A stretch of DNA of 64,000 nucleotides. Origin: Arthrobacter sp. MN05-02 (GTDB lineage: Bacteria > Actinomycetota > Actinomycetes > Actinomycetales > Micrococcaceae). Shown here one piece after another: positions 43,085-52,737 of this stretch. Position numbers and translations under genes: made by a program. Each line of letters opens with the position of its first letter. Within the stretch, counting starts at the first letter, position 1. The stretch is from the NCBI GenBank assembly GCA_004001285.1, contig AP018697.1, positions 2,046,001-2,110,000 of the forward strand, written 5' to 3'. The notes beneath the pieces were generated by a model, which saw only the letters and a program-made list of their open reading frames with translations, searched no databases and had not been told where the DNA came from.

Positions 43085-44503
43085 CTACCCGGCGAGCGCG
43101 CGCACATAGGCGGCGAGGCGTTCTGCCGCCGGGGCCGGCGCGAAGCCGGACGCCTTGATCCTGGCCAGGTCGAGCGTGCTTTGCAGGGGCCGCGGCGCAG
43201 CCTCCTTGCCGGCGAAGTACTCCGCCGTGCTGACGCCCGTGACGTCGCTCCTGTCCCTGCCGCAGAGCGCGTACACCTCGCCCGCGATGTCCGCCCAGCT
43301 CTGCGCCTCGCCGTCGTTCGTGACGTTGTAGGTGCCGTACGGCGCTCCCGTTCCCAGCAGGTGCAGGATGGCTCCGGCGATGTCCTCGGTGAAGGTGAGG
43401 CGGCCGATCTGGTCGTGCACCACGCTCGGGGAGATGCCGCGGCCCGCGAGGCCCGCCATCGTCCGGACGAAGTTGCTGCCCTCCCCGATGACCCAGCTGG
43501 TGCGGAGGATGTAGTGGCGTGGCACCGTCGCGACGATCGCGTCGCCTGCCGCCTTCGTCTGCCCGTATACACCGAGCGGGCTGAAGGGCTCGTCCTCGTC
43601 GTGGAGGTCCCGCGATCCGTCGAACACGTAGTCGCTCGAGACGTGGACGAGGGTCAGGCGGTGGGCGGCGGCCACCCGGGCGAGTGCTGCCACGCCGGAG
43701 ACGTTGACGGCCCAGGCGGCCGCCCGGCCCGCCGGCGTCTCGGCCGCGTCGACGGCGGTGTACGCGGCCGCGTTGATGATGGTGTCGTAGGCCGCCCAGG
43801 GTCGTGCGGCGTCGAGGTCGCCGCCGAGGAGGTCCAGCTCCGCGCGTCCGGCGAATTCGACGGAGGGATGGTCCGCGAGGGCGCTGCGGAGAGCCCGGCC
43901 GAGCTGGCCGTCGGCGCCGACGACGAGCGTCCTGCGCGGGGCGAGCGGAGTGACCCCCGCCAGGCGGGGGTGCTTCCGGTCCTTCTCGGACAGTTCCGCC
44001 TCGACCAGCGGGATGGGCCAGTCGATGGCAGCCGTCTCGTCGGCGAGGTTGAGGAACACGTACTGGTCCTGTGCGTCGGCCGACCAGTGGTCGTTGACCA
44101 GGTAGGTGTAGGCCGTCCCGTCCTCGAGGGTCTGGAACGCGTTGCCGACCCCGCGGGGGATGAAGATCGCCGTGGACGGATCCAGCTCGGCCGTGAAGAC
44201 CGCACCGAAGGACGGGCCTTCGCGCAGGTCCACCCAGGCGCCGAAGACGCGGCCCGTGGCGACCGAGATGAACTTGTCCCACGGCTCGGCATGGATCCCG
44301 CGAGTGGTGCCCGCGGTCTCGTTGAACGAGATGTTGTTCTGCACAGGACCGAAATCGGCGAGGCCGGCGGCGGTCATCTTGGCGCGCTGCCAGTTCTCCT
44401 TGAACCAGCCCCGGTTGTCACCGTGCACGGGAAGGTCGAAGAGTACGACGCCGGGGATCGGGGTCTCGCGCGCGGCCAGCGGCATCGAGAAGCTGGGGCC
44501 CAT
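43085..44503 (-). CDS. Fused dTDP-4-dehydrorhamnose 3,5-epimerase and reductase
   Basis: A 472-residue bifunctional protein. Residues 1 to about 195 are RmlC (VVLFDLPVHGDNRGWFKENW, TTRGIHAEPWDKFISVATG with the catalytic His, FIPRGVGNAFQTLEDGTAYTY). Residues about 200-472 are RmlD (TLVVGADGQLGRALRSAL, NAAAYTAVDAAE, VHVSSDYVFDG, YGQTKAAGD as the YxxxK pair). Together they perform the last two steps to dTDP-L-rhamnose. The ATG at 44503 lies 2 bases after the rmlB stop. rmlA is not in the window, so the first step must be encoded elsewhere. Confidence 0.93.
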   Translation of the reverse strand: MGPSFSMPLAARETPIPGVVLFDLPVHGDNRGWFKENWQRAKMTAAGLADFGPVQNNISFNETAGTTRGIHAEPWDKFISVATGRVFGAWVDLREGPSFGAVFTAELDPSTAIFIPRGVGNAFQTLEDGTAYTYLVNDHWSADAQDQYVFLNLADETAAIDWPIPLVEAELSEKDRKHPRLAGVTPLAPRRTLVVGADGQLGRALRSALADHPSVEFAGRAELDLLGGDLDAARPWAAYDTIINAAAYTAVDAAETPAGRAAAWAVNVSGVAALARVAAAHRLTLVHVSSDYVFDGSRDLHDEDEPFSPLGVYGQTKAAGDAIVATVPRHYILRTSWVIGEGSNFVRTMAGLAGRGISPSVVHDQIGRLTFTEDIAGAILHLLGTGAPYGTYNVTNDGEAQSWADIAGEVYALCGRDRSDVTGVSTAEYFAGKEAAPRPLQSTLDLARIKASGFAPAPAAERLAAYVRALAG

Positions 44504-44505
44504 CG

Positions 44506-46300
<1,795 letters not shown>

Positions 46301-46501
46301 TGTTCCTCGGATCAGGCTCTCGCACGCGGCCCGCTGGACGCGGCACCGCAGTGCGGGTGTGGTACCCGCAGCCTGAGACGGACTGCGGCTCCTGAAGCTT
46401 ACTGGCGGCGCGTCCCCGCTCCCGGTTCCTGCCGCACACCGGCCCTCCGTGTCGTGCATGCGGGCAAGGAGGTCGCCCCCGGCACCTACTAGGGTGGAAC
46501 C

Positions 46502-46991
46502 ATGCCTGCCCTCCCCCGCGCCGCAATGCTCCTGGTGCCCGCCGCGGCCCTCCTGACAGGGGTGGCGGGCTGCGCTTCCGTGGTGGATGTGGACCCCGCC
46601 CAGGACGCCGCGAACGCCCGGTGCGCCGACGTGATGATCGCGCTGCCGCCGACGGTCGCCGAGAACGAACAGCGCGACACGAACAGCCAGGCCACGTCCG
46701 CCTGGGGGGATCCCTCCAAGGTGGTCCTGCGGTGCGGGGTGGACGTTCCCGGCCCCACGACCGATCCGTGCGTCACCGTGAACGACGTCGACTGGGTGGT
46801 CCGAGAGGGGGATCCGGCCTGGACCGCCACCACCTACGGACGCGACCCCGCCGTCGAGGTCCTCTTCGATCCCGGACGACGTCGCGTCGAGCACCGTCCT
46901 CGTCGAGCTCGGCGACGCCGTGGCGCGGGTCGAGCAGACCCGCGCATGTGTCGGCCTGGCCAATGCCACCCCGGCTCCGTCGGGCGGCTGA
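46502..46991 (+). pseudogene. DUF3515 lipoprotein, frameshifted near the C-terminus
   Basis: The ATG at 46502 opens a lipoprotein signal (MLLVPAAALLTGVAGC) and a DUF3515 domain with VMIALPPTVAENEQRDT, AWGDPSKVVLRCGVD and VNDVDWVVREGDPAW. At the CCC run 46871-46873 one extra base shifts the frame. Dropping one base gives FDPDDVASSTVLVELGDAVA and ends at 46989-46991, the normal family length (162 residues). As written the frame runs on through the next gene. In other actinobacteria DUF3515 genes sit between ddl and thiL; both of those are far away here. Confidence 0.8.
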
Positions 46992-47039
46992 CGCCGTATC
47001 CCCGCTCCAGAACGCACCCGCACCACTACAGGAGGCACC

Positions 47040-47897
47040 GTGAAAGCCGAGCAAATCTCCGACGTCTGCACCTTCCACGGCGAAGGCCCCTACTGGGATC
47101 CGCGCCGGAACGAGCTCCTGCTCGTGGACATGCTGGAGGGCGACGTGCTGGTCCGCCACGAGGATGGCAGCATCGACAGGCACGACGTGCATCCGCGCCT
47201 GGCGGGTGTCGTCCGCGGCCGTGCGTCAGGCGGCTACGTGATCGGGGTGGAACGGGGTTTCCTGTTCGCCGACGAGTCGTTCTCCACCCTCGAGGAGGGG
47301 CCGGTTGCGTTCAGCGATCCGGCCGTCCGCATGAACGACGGCGGCTGCGACCCCGCCGGCCGCTTCCTCTGCGGGTCGATGGGGTGGGAGGGCGGCTTCG
47401 GCGCCGGCACCCTGTACTCCCTCGGCACGGACCACTCGGTGTCCACCGTGCTGACGGGCGGCACCGTCTCGAACGGCCTCCACTTCTCCCCGTCGGGCGA
47501 CACCGCCTTCTACAGCGACACCCCGACAGGACGCATCGACGCCCTCGCGTACGACGTCGACAGCGGCCGCTTCACGGACCGGCGTACCTTCGCCGTCGTC
47601 GAGCCAGCGCTCGGCATGCCCGACGGCATGGCCATCGACGCCGAGGGCGGCATCTGGACGGCGCTGTACGGCGGCGCGGCGATCGCGCGGTACGACGCCT
47701 CGGGGAGGCTCTCGGAGCACATCCACCTGCCGGTCACCAACGTGACCGCCTGCGCGTTCGGCGGGGCGGACCTGTCGACGCTGTTCATCACGACGACGCA
47801 GGAGAACGTCCCGAAGGGGTCCGAACCGCAGGCGGGCGCCCTGTTCGCCGTCGAGCCAGGGGTTCCGGGCGCTCCCCTGCCGATGTTCGAGGGGTAG
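47040..47897 (+). CDS. SMP-30/gluconolactonase/LRE family protein
   Basis: A 285-residue six-bladed beta-propeller. CTFHGEGPYWDPRRNELLLVD is the family N-terminus with the metal-binding Glu. VRMNDGGCDPAGRFLCGSMG carries the conserved Asn-Asp pair, SNGLHFSPSGDTAFYSDT the second Asn, and PDGMAIDAEGGIWTALYGG the metal-binding Asp. Members open sugar lactones or act as phosphotriesterase-like hydrolases; the natural substrate is not evident. The GTG at 47040 has GGAGG 5 bases upstream. It lies 48 bp after the DUF3515 gene. Confidence 0.92.
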   Translation: MKAEQISDVCTFHGEGPYWDPRRNELLLVDMLEGDVLVRHEDGSIDRHDVHPRLAGVVRGRASGGYVIGVERGFLFADESFSTLEEGPVAFSDPAVRMNDGGCDPAGRFLCGSMGWEGGFGAGTLYSLGTDHSVSTVLTGGTVSNGLHFSPSGDTAFYSDTPTGRIDALAYDVDSGRFTDRRTFAVVEPALGMPDGMAIDAEGGIWTALYGGAAIARYDASGRLSEHIHLPVTNVTACAFGGADLSTLFITTTQENVPKGSEPQAGALFAVEPGVPGAPLPMFEG

Positions 47898-47903
47898 GGC
47901 CCG

Positions 47904-47943
47904 GCCTTCCACGGACGACCGTCGCCGGGCGTCCGTGGAAGGC
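47904..47943. terminator. Bidirectional terminator between the SMP-30 and SDR genes
   Basis: A perfect 14-bp inverted repeat (GCCTTCCACGGACG / CGTCCGTGGAAGGC) with a 12-base loop sits between convergent genes, 6 bases after the SMP-30 stop. Confidence 0.85.
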
Positions 47944-47954
47944 GAACCGGCCGG

Positions 47955-48794
47955 TCAGAGGATCGGCTTGCCTCCGGTCACGGCGATGCGGGCGCCGGAC
48001 ACGTAGCTGGCCTCGTCGGAGGCGAGCAGCACGTAGACCGGAGCCAGTTCGGCGGGCTGCCCGGCCCGCTGCAGGGGTACCTGCTGGCCGAAGCTCTCGA
48101 CCTGGTCCTCCGGCATCGTGGCAGGGATGAGCGGTGTCCAGATGGGGCCGGGGGCCACCGAGTTCGCGCGGATGCCGCGTTCCGCGAGGAGCTGCGCCAT
48201 GGACGCCGTCATGTTCGCGATGCCTGCCTTCGTCGCCGAGTAGGGCAGCAGGGTGGGTACGGGATTGTCGGAGTTCACCGAACTGGACCCGATGATGGAG
48301 CCCCCCGCCCCCATGTGCGGCAGCACGGCCTTCGTGAGGTGGAAGAAGGCGCTGAGGTTGATGGCCAGGGTCCTGTCCCATTCCTCGTCCGGGATCTCCT
48401 CGATGCTCTCGTGGGTCATCTGGAACGCGGCGTTGCTGACGAGGATGTCCACCTTCCCGAACTCCTCCACGGCCTTGTCGATCACGGCCCGGCAGGTCGC
48501 CGGGTCTGCGAGATCGCCGGGGAAGAGGACGGCCTGCCGTCCGGCCTCCTCCACCCAGCGGGCCGTCTCCCGGGCGTCGTCGTCCTCGTCCAGGTAGCTG
48601 ATGAGGACATCCGCCCCCTCGCGTGCGTAGGCGATCGCGACAGCGCGACCGATCCCGCTGTCGCCACCGGTGATCACGGCCTTCTTGCCGAGAAGCCTGC
48701 CCGTACCGCGGTAGGACTGCTCGCCGTGATCGGGAGCGGGATTCATGGCGTCGGTGGTTCCGGGCGGCTCCTGCTGCTGTGCTGGCTGGCTCAC
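47955..48794 (-). CDS. SDR family oxidoreductase (YghA/YhdF-like)
   Basis: A 279-residue classical short-chain dehydrogenase with a 30-residue polar N-terminal extension (EPPGTTDAMNPAPDHGEQSY), as in the stress-linked YhdF/YghA group. The NAD(P) motif is VITGGDSGIGRAVAIAYARE, then NAAFQMTHESIEEIP, the active-site Ser in SIIGSSSVNSDN, YSATKAG (YxxxK) and NSVAPGPIWTPLIPATMPE. The substrate is unknown. The start is GTG 48794 with AGGAGGAA upstream. It is divergent from the GT2 gene. Confidence 0.9.
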   Translation of the reverse strand: MSQPAQQQEPPGTTDAMNPAPDHGEQSYRGTGRLLGKKAVITGGDSGIGRAVAIAYAREGADVLISYLDEDDDARETARWVEEAGRQAVLFPGDLADPATCRAVIDKAVEEFGKVDILVSNAAFQMTHESIEEIPDEEWDRTLAINLSAFFHLTKAVLPHMGAGGSIIGSSSVNSDNPVPTLLPYSATKAGIANMTASMAQLLAERGIRANSVAPGPIWTPLIPATMPEDQVESFGQQVPLQRAGQPAELAPVYVLLASDEASYVSGARIAVTGGKPIL

Positions 48795-48926
48795 TGTTCC
48801 TCCTGGTGTCTACGGGCAATCCGGCCCGTGGGTTCCTTGCGGTCCCACCGTAAGCACGCTTAGTAATTGAAGGGAAGCGGACGGCGAGTCCGGAAACCCG
48901 TTGCACGAGGAGTACACCGACCTCCC

Positions 48927-49901
48927 ATGCGCTATGCAGCCGAATACATCCTGCCGTTGAAGTGGACCGACGAGGGCCCGGTGACCGAGCTGGCCCTGTA
49001 CCTGCGGGACCTGGTCCGCTGGATCGATGTCACGGTGGTCGACGGTTCCGCGGAGCCGTACTTCGACCGGCACGCCCGTGCCTTCCCACCGCAGGTCCGC
49101 CACCTCCGGCCCGATCCCGAGCGGGTCCGGCAGGGCGGCAACGGAAAGGTGCAGGGCGTCCTGACAGGGCTGGCCGAGGCACGGCACGAGCTCGTCGTCC
49201 TGGCGGACGACGACGTCCGCTATCGGCGCGCCGACCTGCAGCGTGTCCTCGAACTCCTCGGGGACGCGGACCTCGTGCGGCCGCAGAACTACTTCGCCCA
49301 CTTGCCGTGGCACGCGCGGTGGGACACCGGGCGGACCCTGCTCAACCGCGCGCTGTCCTCCGACTACCCGGGGACGCTGGCGGTACGGCGCAGCACCCTG
49401 CTCGCGACGGGTGGCTACTGCGCCGACGCCCTGTTCGAGAACCTCGAACTCATCCGCACGGTGCGTGCCGCCGGCGGCGTCGAGGCCCGCGCCGACGACC
49501 TCTTCGTGGCCCGGCTCCCCTGCTCGTCGCGGCACTTCCTCGCACAGCGCGTCCGGCAGGCCTATGACAGCTTCGCGCAGCCCGCGAGGCTCGCCGTCGA
49601 ACTCAGCCTGCTGCCGGCCCTCCTGCTGATCCGGCCGTCGGCGCGGCACCTGGTCGCGGCAGGCGTCGGCGTCGTGGCGCTCGCGGAACTGGGCCGGCGA
49701 CGGCGGGGCGGACGGCAGGTGTTCCGTCCGACCGCAGCCCTGTGGGCGCCGGCCTGGCTCCTCGAGCGGTCGGTGTGCAGCTGGCTCGCCGTCGCCAGCA
49801 GGGCCCGCGGTGGCGTGCGGTACGCGGGAGGCAGGATGCGCCTCGCCGCGCACTCGGAGCGCCGGCTCCGGCAGCGGGGCGGAGAGCCCCCCGGAAACTA
49901 A
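48927..49901 (+). CDS. GT2 family glycosyltransferase with membrane segment
   Basis: A 324-residue protein. It is a GT-A fold lacking a long signal: YILPLKWTDEGPVTELALYL, TVVDGSAEPYFDRHARAFPP, GKVQGVLTGLAEARHELVVL and the metal motif LADDDVRYRRADLQ. DYPGTLAVRRSTLLATGGYCADALFENLELIRT contains a donor/acceptor ED-like region. A hydrophobic stretch (LSLLPALLLIRPSARHLVAAGVGVVALAEL) suggests membrane association. The ATG at 48927 is chosen over an upstream frame at 48867. It may act on a lipid-linked sugar but lies outside the main polymer operon. Confidence 0.75.
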   Translation: MRYAAEYILPLKWTDEGPVTELALYLRDLVRWIDVTVVDGSAEPYFDRHARAFPPQVRHLRPDPERVRQGGNGKVQGVLTGLAEARHELVVLADDDVRYRRADLQRVLELLGDADLVRPQNYFAHLPWHARWDTGRTLLNRALSSDYPGTLAVRRSTLLATGGYCADALFENLELIRTVRAAGGVEARADDLFVARLPCSSRHFLAQRVRQAYDSFAQPARLAVELSLLPALLLIRPSARHLVAAGVGVVALAELGRRRRGGRQVFRPTAALWAPAWLLERSVCSWLAVASRARGGVRYAGGRMRLAAHSERRLRQRGGEPPGN

Positions 49902-49945
49902 GTACACTGATGGCTCAGGCTGGAAACGAGCGAAGAGGAACCGAC

Positions 49946-50176
49946 ATGGCAGACACACTGGGAAGTCCGACGTCCGAGCCCGAGGGTGGTTTCGAGCGGG
50001 ATCCCTCCGACTGGGTCACCGGCGACGAGCCGATGACCGCGGCACAGCGCAGCTACCTCGACACCCTCGCACGCGAGGCGGGCGAGGAGATCCCGGCGGA
50101 CATCAACAAGGCCGAGGCGTCCGAACACATCGATCGGCTGCAGGGCAAGAGCAAGCGCCTGGGCGACGACTCCTGA
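49946..50176 (+). CDS. DUF3072 family small protein
   Basis: A 76-residue acidic protein whose second half, MTAAQRSYLDTLAREAGEEI then NKAEASEHIDRLQ, matches the SAP-like helical DUF3072 family of actinobacteria. AGAGGAA lies just before the ATG at 49946. It is too short for a signal or membrane span. Family function is unknown. It sits 44 bp after the GT2 gene. Confidence 0.8.
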   Translation: MADTLGSPTSEPEGGFERDPSDWVTGDEPMTAAQRSYLDTLAREAGEEIPADINKAEASEHIDRLQGKSKRLGDDS

Positions 50177-50183
50177 CCGTCCC

Positions 50184-50206
50184 GCGGTAGCTGCCCCGGC
50201 TACCGC
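50184..50206. terminator. Bidirectional hairpin between the DUF3072 and RibA-RibD genes
   Basis: A perfect 8-bp stem (GCGGTAGC / GCTACCGC) with a 7-base loop begins 7 bases after the DUF3072 stop and overlaps the stop codon of the convergent RibA-RibD gene. Confidence 0.6.
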
Positions 50207-51588
50207 ACCGCGGCGAAGTTGAACTCCGTGCAGATGTCCTGACCGAAGACGAAGCGCCGCACCGGCGCAGTCCGCGCTTCGGCCAGGGCATCCGAGCCGG
50301 AGAAGCGGATGCCGGGAACGCCGTCGCCCACCAGCACCGGAGCCGTGGTCAGGTAGAGCCGGTCGAGCAGGCCCGCGTCGAGGAACCGCGAGACGGTGTT
50401 GCCGCCGCCCTCGACGAGCACCTTCCGGAGTCCCCGTGTGGCGAGGATCTCCAGCACCCGCCGCGGGGCGAAGTCCTCGGCGGGCAGCCGCACCACTTCC
50501 ACCGAGGCCGGCAGCGTCTTCGGCACCACGGCGTCGTGCGCGATGATCCAGAGGGTGGGGACACCGTCGTCGGCCAGGACGCTCGCGCCGGCATCCACCC
50601 GTGCCGCTGCATCGAGCACCACGCGCACGGGGCTGGTGCCGGGTACGTCGTCGACCGAGAGCGAGCAGTCCTCGGCGAGCACCGTGGACGCGCCGACGAC
50701 GACGGCGTCCGCCAGGGCCCGCAGCCGCTGGAGGTGTCCGTGGTCGCCGCGGTCCTCATGGAAGCCGGAGTCGCCGGACCGAGAGGCGATGAAGCCGTCG
50801 AGGCTCTGGCGCAGCTGTCCGACGACGATCTGCCCGGTCGCCGCCGCGAGGTAGCCGTACCGGTGCGCCAACTCCTCCGCCTCACCCGGTGCGGGGGCCG
50901 CCGGGACGGTACCGTCGAGGAGCGAGGCCCAGGCGTCGTCCGCCGGTGCCGCGTCGTGGCGCATGCGGGCGCGCTTCGTCGCGAGGTATCCGGCGTTCTC
51001 CGACCGCTCCGAGACGGGCAGGCCGCGGCGCTCGACGACGGTGATCCCCAGGTCCTCCAGCGCTTCCTCCTTGGCGGGATTCCCCGAGAGTAGCCGCACG
51101 GCGCTGATGCCGAGGTCCTGCAGGATCTCGGCCGCCTGGTCGTAGCGCCGGGCATCCACGGGAAGTCCGAGTGCGGTGTTCGCATCCACGGTGTCCACGC
51201 CCTGGTCCTGCAGCGCGTACGCCTTCAGTTTGGCGAGCAGCCCGATCCCGCGTCCCTCGTGCCCGCGTACGTAGACCACGACGCCGCGCCCCTCGTCCGA
51301 GATGGCCGCGAGCGCGGCGTCGAGCTGTTCCCCGCAGTCGCAGCGCCATGAACCGAAGGCGTCGCCCGTGAGGCACTCGCTGTGCACCCGGACGAGCGGT
51401 GCCCGGTGGGCGGTGCCCCGGGCGTCGTCGTCGATCCCCTGCGCGAGCGCGACGTGCTCCGTCCCCCCGCTGTCGCGGTAACCCACCATGCGGAATGTCC
51501 CGTGCCGGGTGGGCAGGACGGTCTCCGCGACCCTCTCGATGGTGGCAGGCACGGAGGCGGACCCGAGCTGGGTGGACTGGATGGACAT
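50200..51588 (-). CDS. GTP cyclohydrolase II fused to a RibD-type reductase domain
   Basis: A 462-residue fusion. Residues about 20-215 are RibA (GTP cyclohydrolase II): the zinc site is the three Cys in [19 protein letters not shown], the catalytic region is [18 protein letters not shown], and [20 protein letters not shown] follows. Residues about 240-462 match the RibD C-terminal reductase/DHFR-like domain ([59 protein letters not shown]). The deaminase half of RibD and the DHBP-synthase half of RibBA are absent. It stands outside a riboflavin operon, so it may serve a side pathway or a second flavin source. Confidence 0.88.
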   Translation of the reverse strand: MSIQSTQLGSASVPATIERVAETVLPTRHGTFRMVGYRDSGGTEHVALAQGIDDDARGTAHRAPLVRVHSECLTGDAFGSWRCDCGEQLDAALAAISDEGRGVVVYVRGHEGRGIGLLAKLKAYALQDQGVDTVDANTALGLPVDARRYDQAAEILQDLGISAVRLLSGNPAKEEALEDLGITVVERRGLPVSERSENAGYLATKRARMRHDAAPADDAWASLLDGTVPAAPAPGEAEELAHRYGYLAAATGQIVVGQLRQSLDGFIASRSGDSGFHEDRGDHGHLQRLRALADAVVVGASTVLAEDCSLSVDDVPGTSPVRVVLDAAARVDAGASVLADDGVPTLWIIAHDAVVPKTLPASVEVVRLPAEDFAPRRVLEILATRGLRKVLVEGGGNTVSRFLDAGLLDRLYLTTAPVLVGDGVPGIRFSGSDALAEARTAPVRRFVFGQDICTEFNFAAVR

Positions 51589-51630
51589 GGAACAACCTTA
51601 GGAGCGCGGCGGGACGACGCGAAAACGTGC

Positions 51631-51656
51631 GTCGTAGGGCTTAGTCGTAGGGCTTA
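51631..51656. repeat. Exact 13-bp tandem repeat upstream of the RibA-RibD gene
   Basis: GTCGTAGGGCTTA occurs twice in a row (51631-51643, 51644-51656) in the 86-bp gap between the RibA-RibD start and the LysR end. Beside it, ACGACGC / GCGTCGT (51614-51620, 51629-51635) forms a small hairpin. The pair lies 43-68 bp upstream of the fusion gene's start, where an activator or repressor could bind. Confidence 0.6.
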
Positions 51657-51674
51657 ACGGGTTCTGCGTGCCGT

Positions 51675-52593
51675 TTATTGCGCCTGCTGCGGACGACGCA
51701 CGCCGGCAGCGGCGTGCCCGAGCACCTCCCGGACGGCCAGGACGGCGGGCCTCCGGGCGCCGGCCGAGCGCGCGGAGGTGAAGATGGAGCGCCGGGGGCT
51801 GTCATCGAGGTCGAGGAGCTGCACCGGCACGCTCCGTCCGGTCCACACGAGGTCCGGCATGAGGGCGACGGCGTTCCCCGACTCGATGAGGCGGATCTGC
51901 GCCTGGAGATCCGCCGTCTCGTACCGGACGTCGGGCTCGAAACCGGCCCGCCGGCACGCCTGTTCCGCCCAGTGCCGGGATGCCGCTCCCCGCGGTTCCA
52001 TGACCCAGGCGGCACCCGAAGCCTCCGGGACGGAGGAGATCCCGGCATAGTCGAGGCCCGCCGGCGGGACCGCGAGCCGGATGGCATCCTCGGTCAGGGG
52101 TAGATGGTCGAGCTCCGTGTGCCGCGGCGCCGCGTGGCCCGGATACTGCTCGGCGATCACGAGGTCGAAGTCGCGGGCGAACGTCTCGTACAGCGCGGTC
52201 TCCGGTTCCCGCTGCACCATCTCCACGCGCACGTCCGGATAGTCCCGCTTCATGGCCGTCAACGCCTCGGGCATGAGTGCCAGGGCCGCGGACTGGAAGA
52301 CCGCCACCCGCACGGTGCCGGACACCGTGGTCAGGGAGGCGGCGAGATCGGACTCGGCCCGCTCCAGGGTCTCGAGGAGTTCCGCGGTGTGGCCGACGAG
52401 GACCTCCGCCTGCGGGGTCAGGACCACCCTGCGGCCCGACTTCCGCAGCAGCTCCACCCCCCACCTCCTTCTCCAGGAGGGCGAGCTGCTGCGAGACCGA
52501 TGACGGGCTGTAGCTCAGGGCGGCGGCGACATCTGCGAGCGTCCCGCGGATCGCCAGTTCGCGCAGCAGGCGCAGTCGGCGCAGATCGAGCAT
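51675..52593 (-). pseudogene. LysR-family regulator, frameshifted after the HTH
   Basis: The start ATG 52593 gives LDLRRLRLLRELAIRGTLAD and the winged HTH ALSYSPSSVSQQLALLEKEVG. A run of six C at 52457-52462 then shifts the frame. With one base removed, the sequence continues VELLRKSGRRVVLTPQAEVL and through the whole effector domain to 51675, for 305 residues, the normal LysR size. Features are FDLVIAEQYPGHAAP, DLQAQIRLIESGNAVALMPD and QLLDLDDSPRRSIFT. It is divergent from putA and probably its regulator. As printed, the DNA-binding half and effector half are in different frames. Confidence 0.82.
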
Positions 52594-52620
52594 GGAGCCC
52601 TCCGAGATTTGATTTTCCAA

Positions 52621-52640
52621 TGAATACCGTTCGGTAATCA
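52621..52640. promoter_or_regulatory. Candidate LysR operator between lysR and putA
   Basis: Near-palindrome TGAATACCG-TT-CGGTAATCA: 8 of 9 positions in each arm match. It is in the 144-bp region between the divergent starts (52593 and 52738), closer to lysR. This fits an autoregulatory/activating LysR site, whose general form is an AT-edged interrupted dyad. Confidence 0.5.
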
Positions 52641-52737
52641 TCGCTTTTCCTAATCCTATCGGTCCGCGGATACTGGGACGTGAAGTAGCTGCTTCATCCT
52701 GTGCCCGGCGCAAGCCGTCCAACCGAAAGCCGTTGCC

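Noticed and set aside
51589..51674. FMN riboswitch upstream of the RibA-RibD gene
   Set aside because: The 86-bp gap is too short and shows only a direct repeat and a small hairpin, not the conserved RFN elements.
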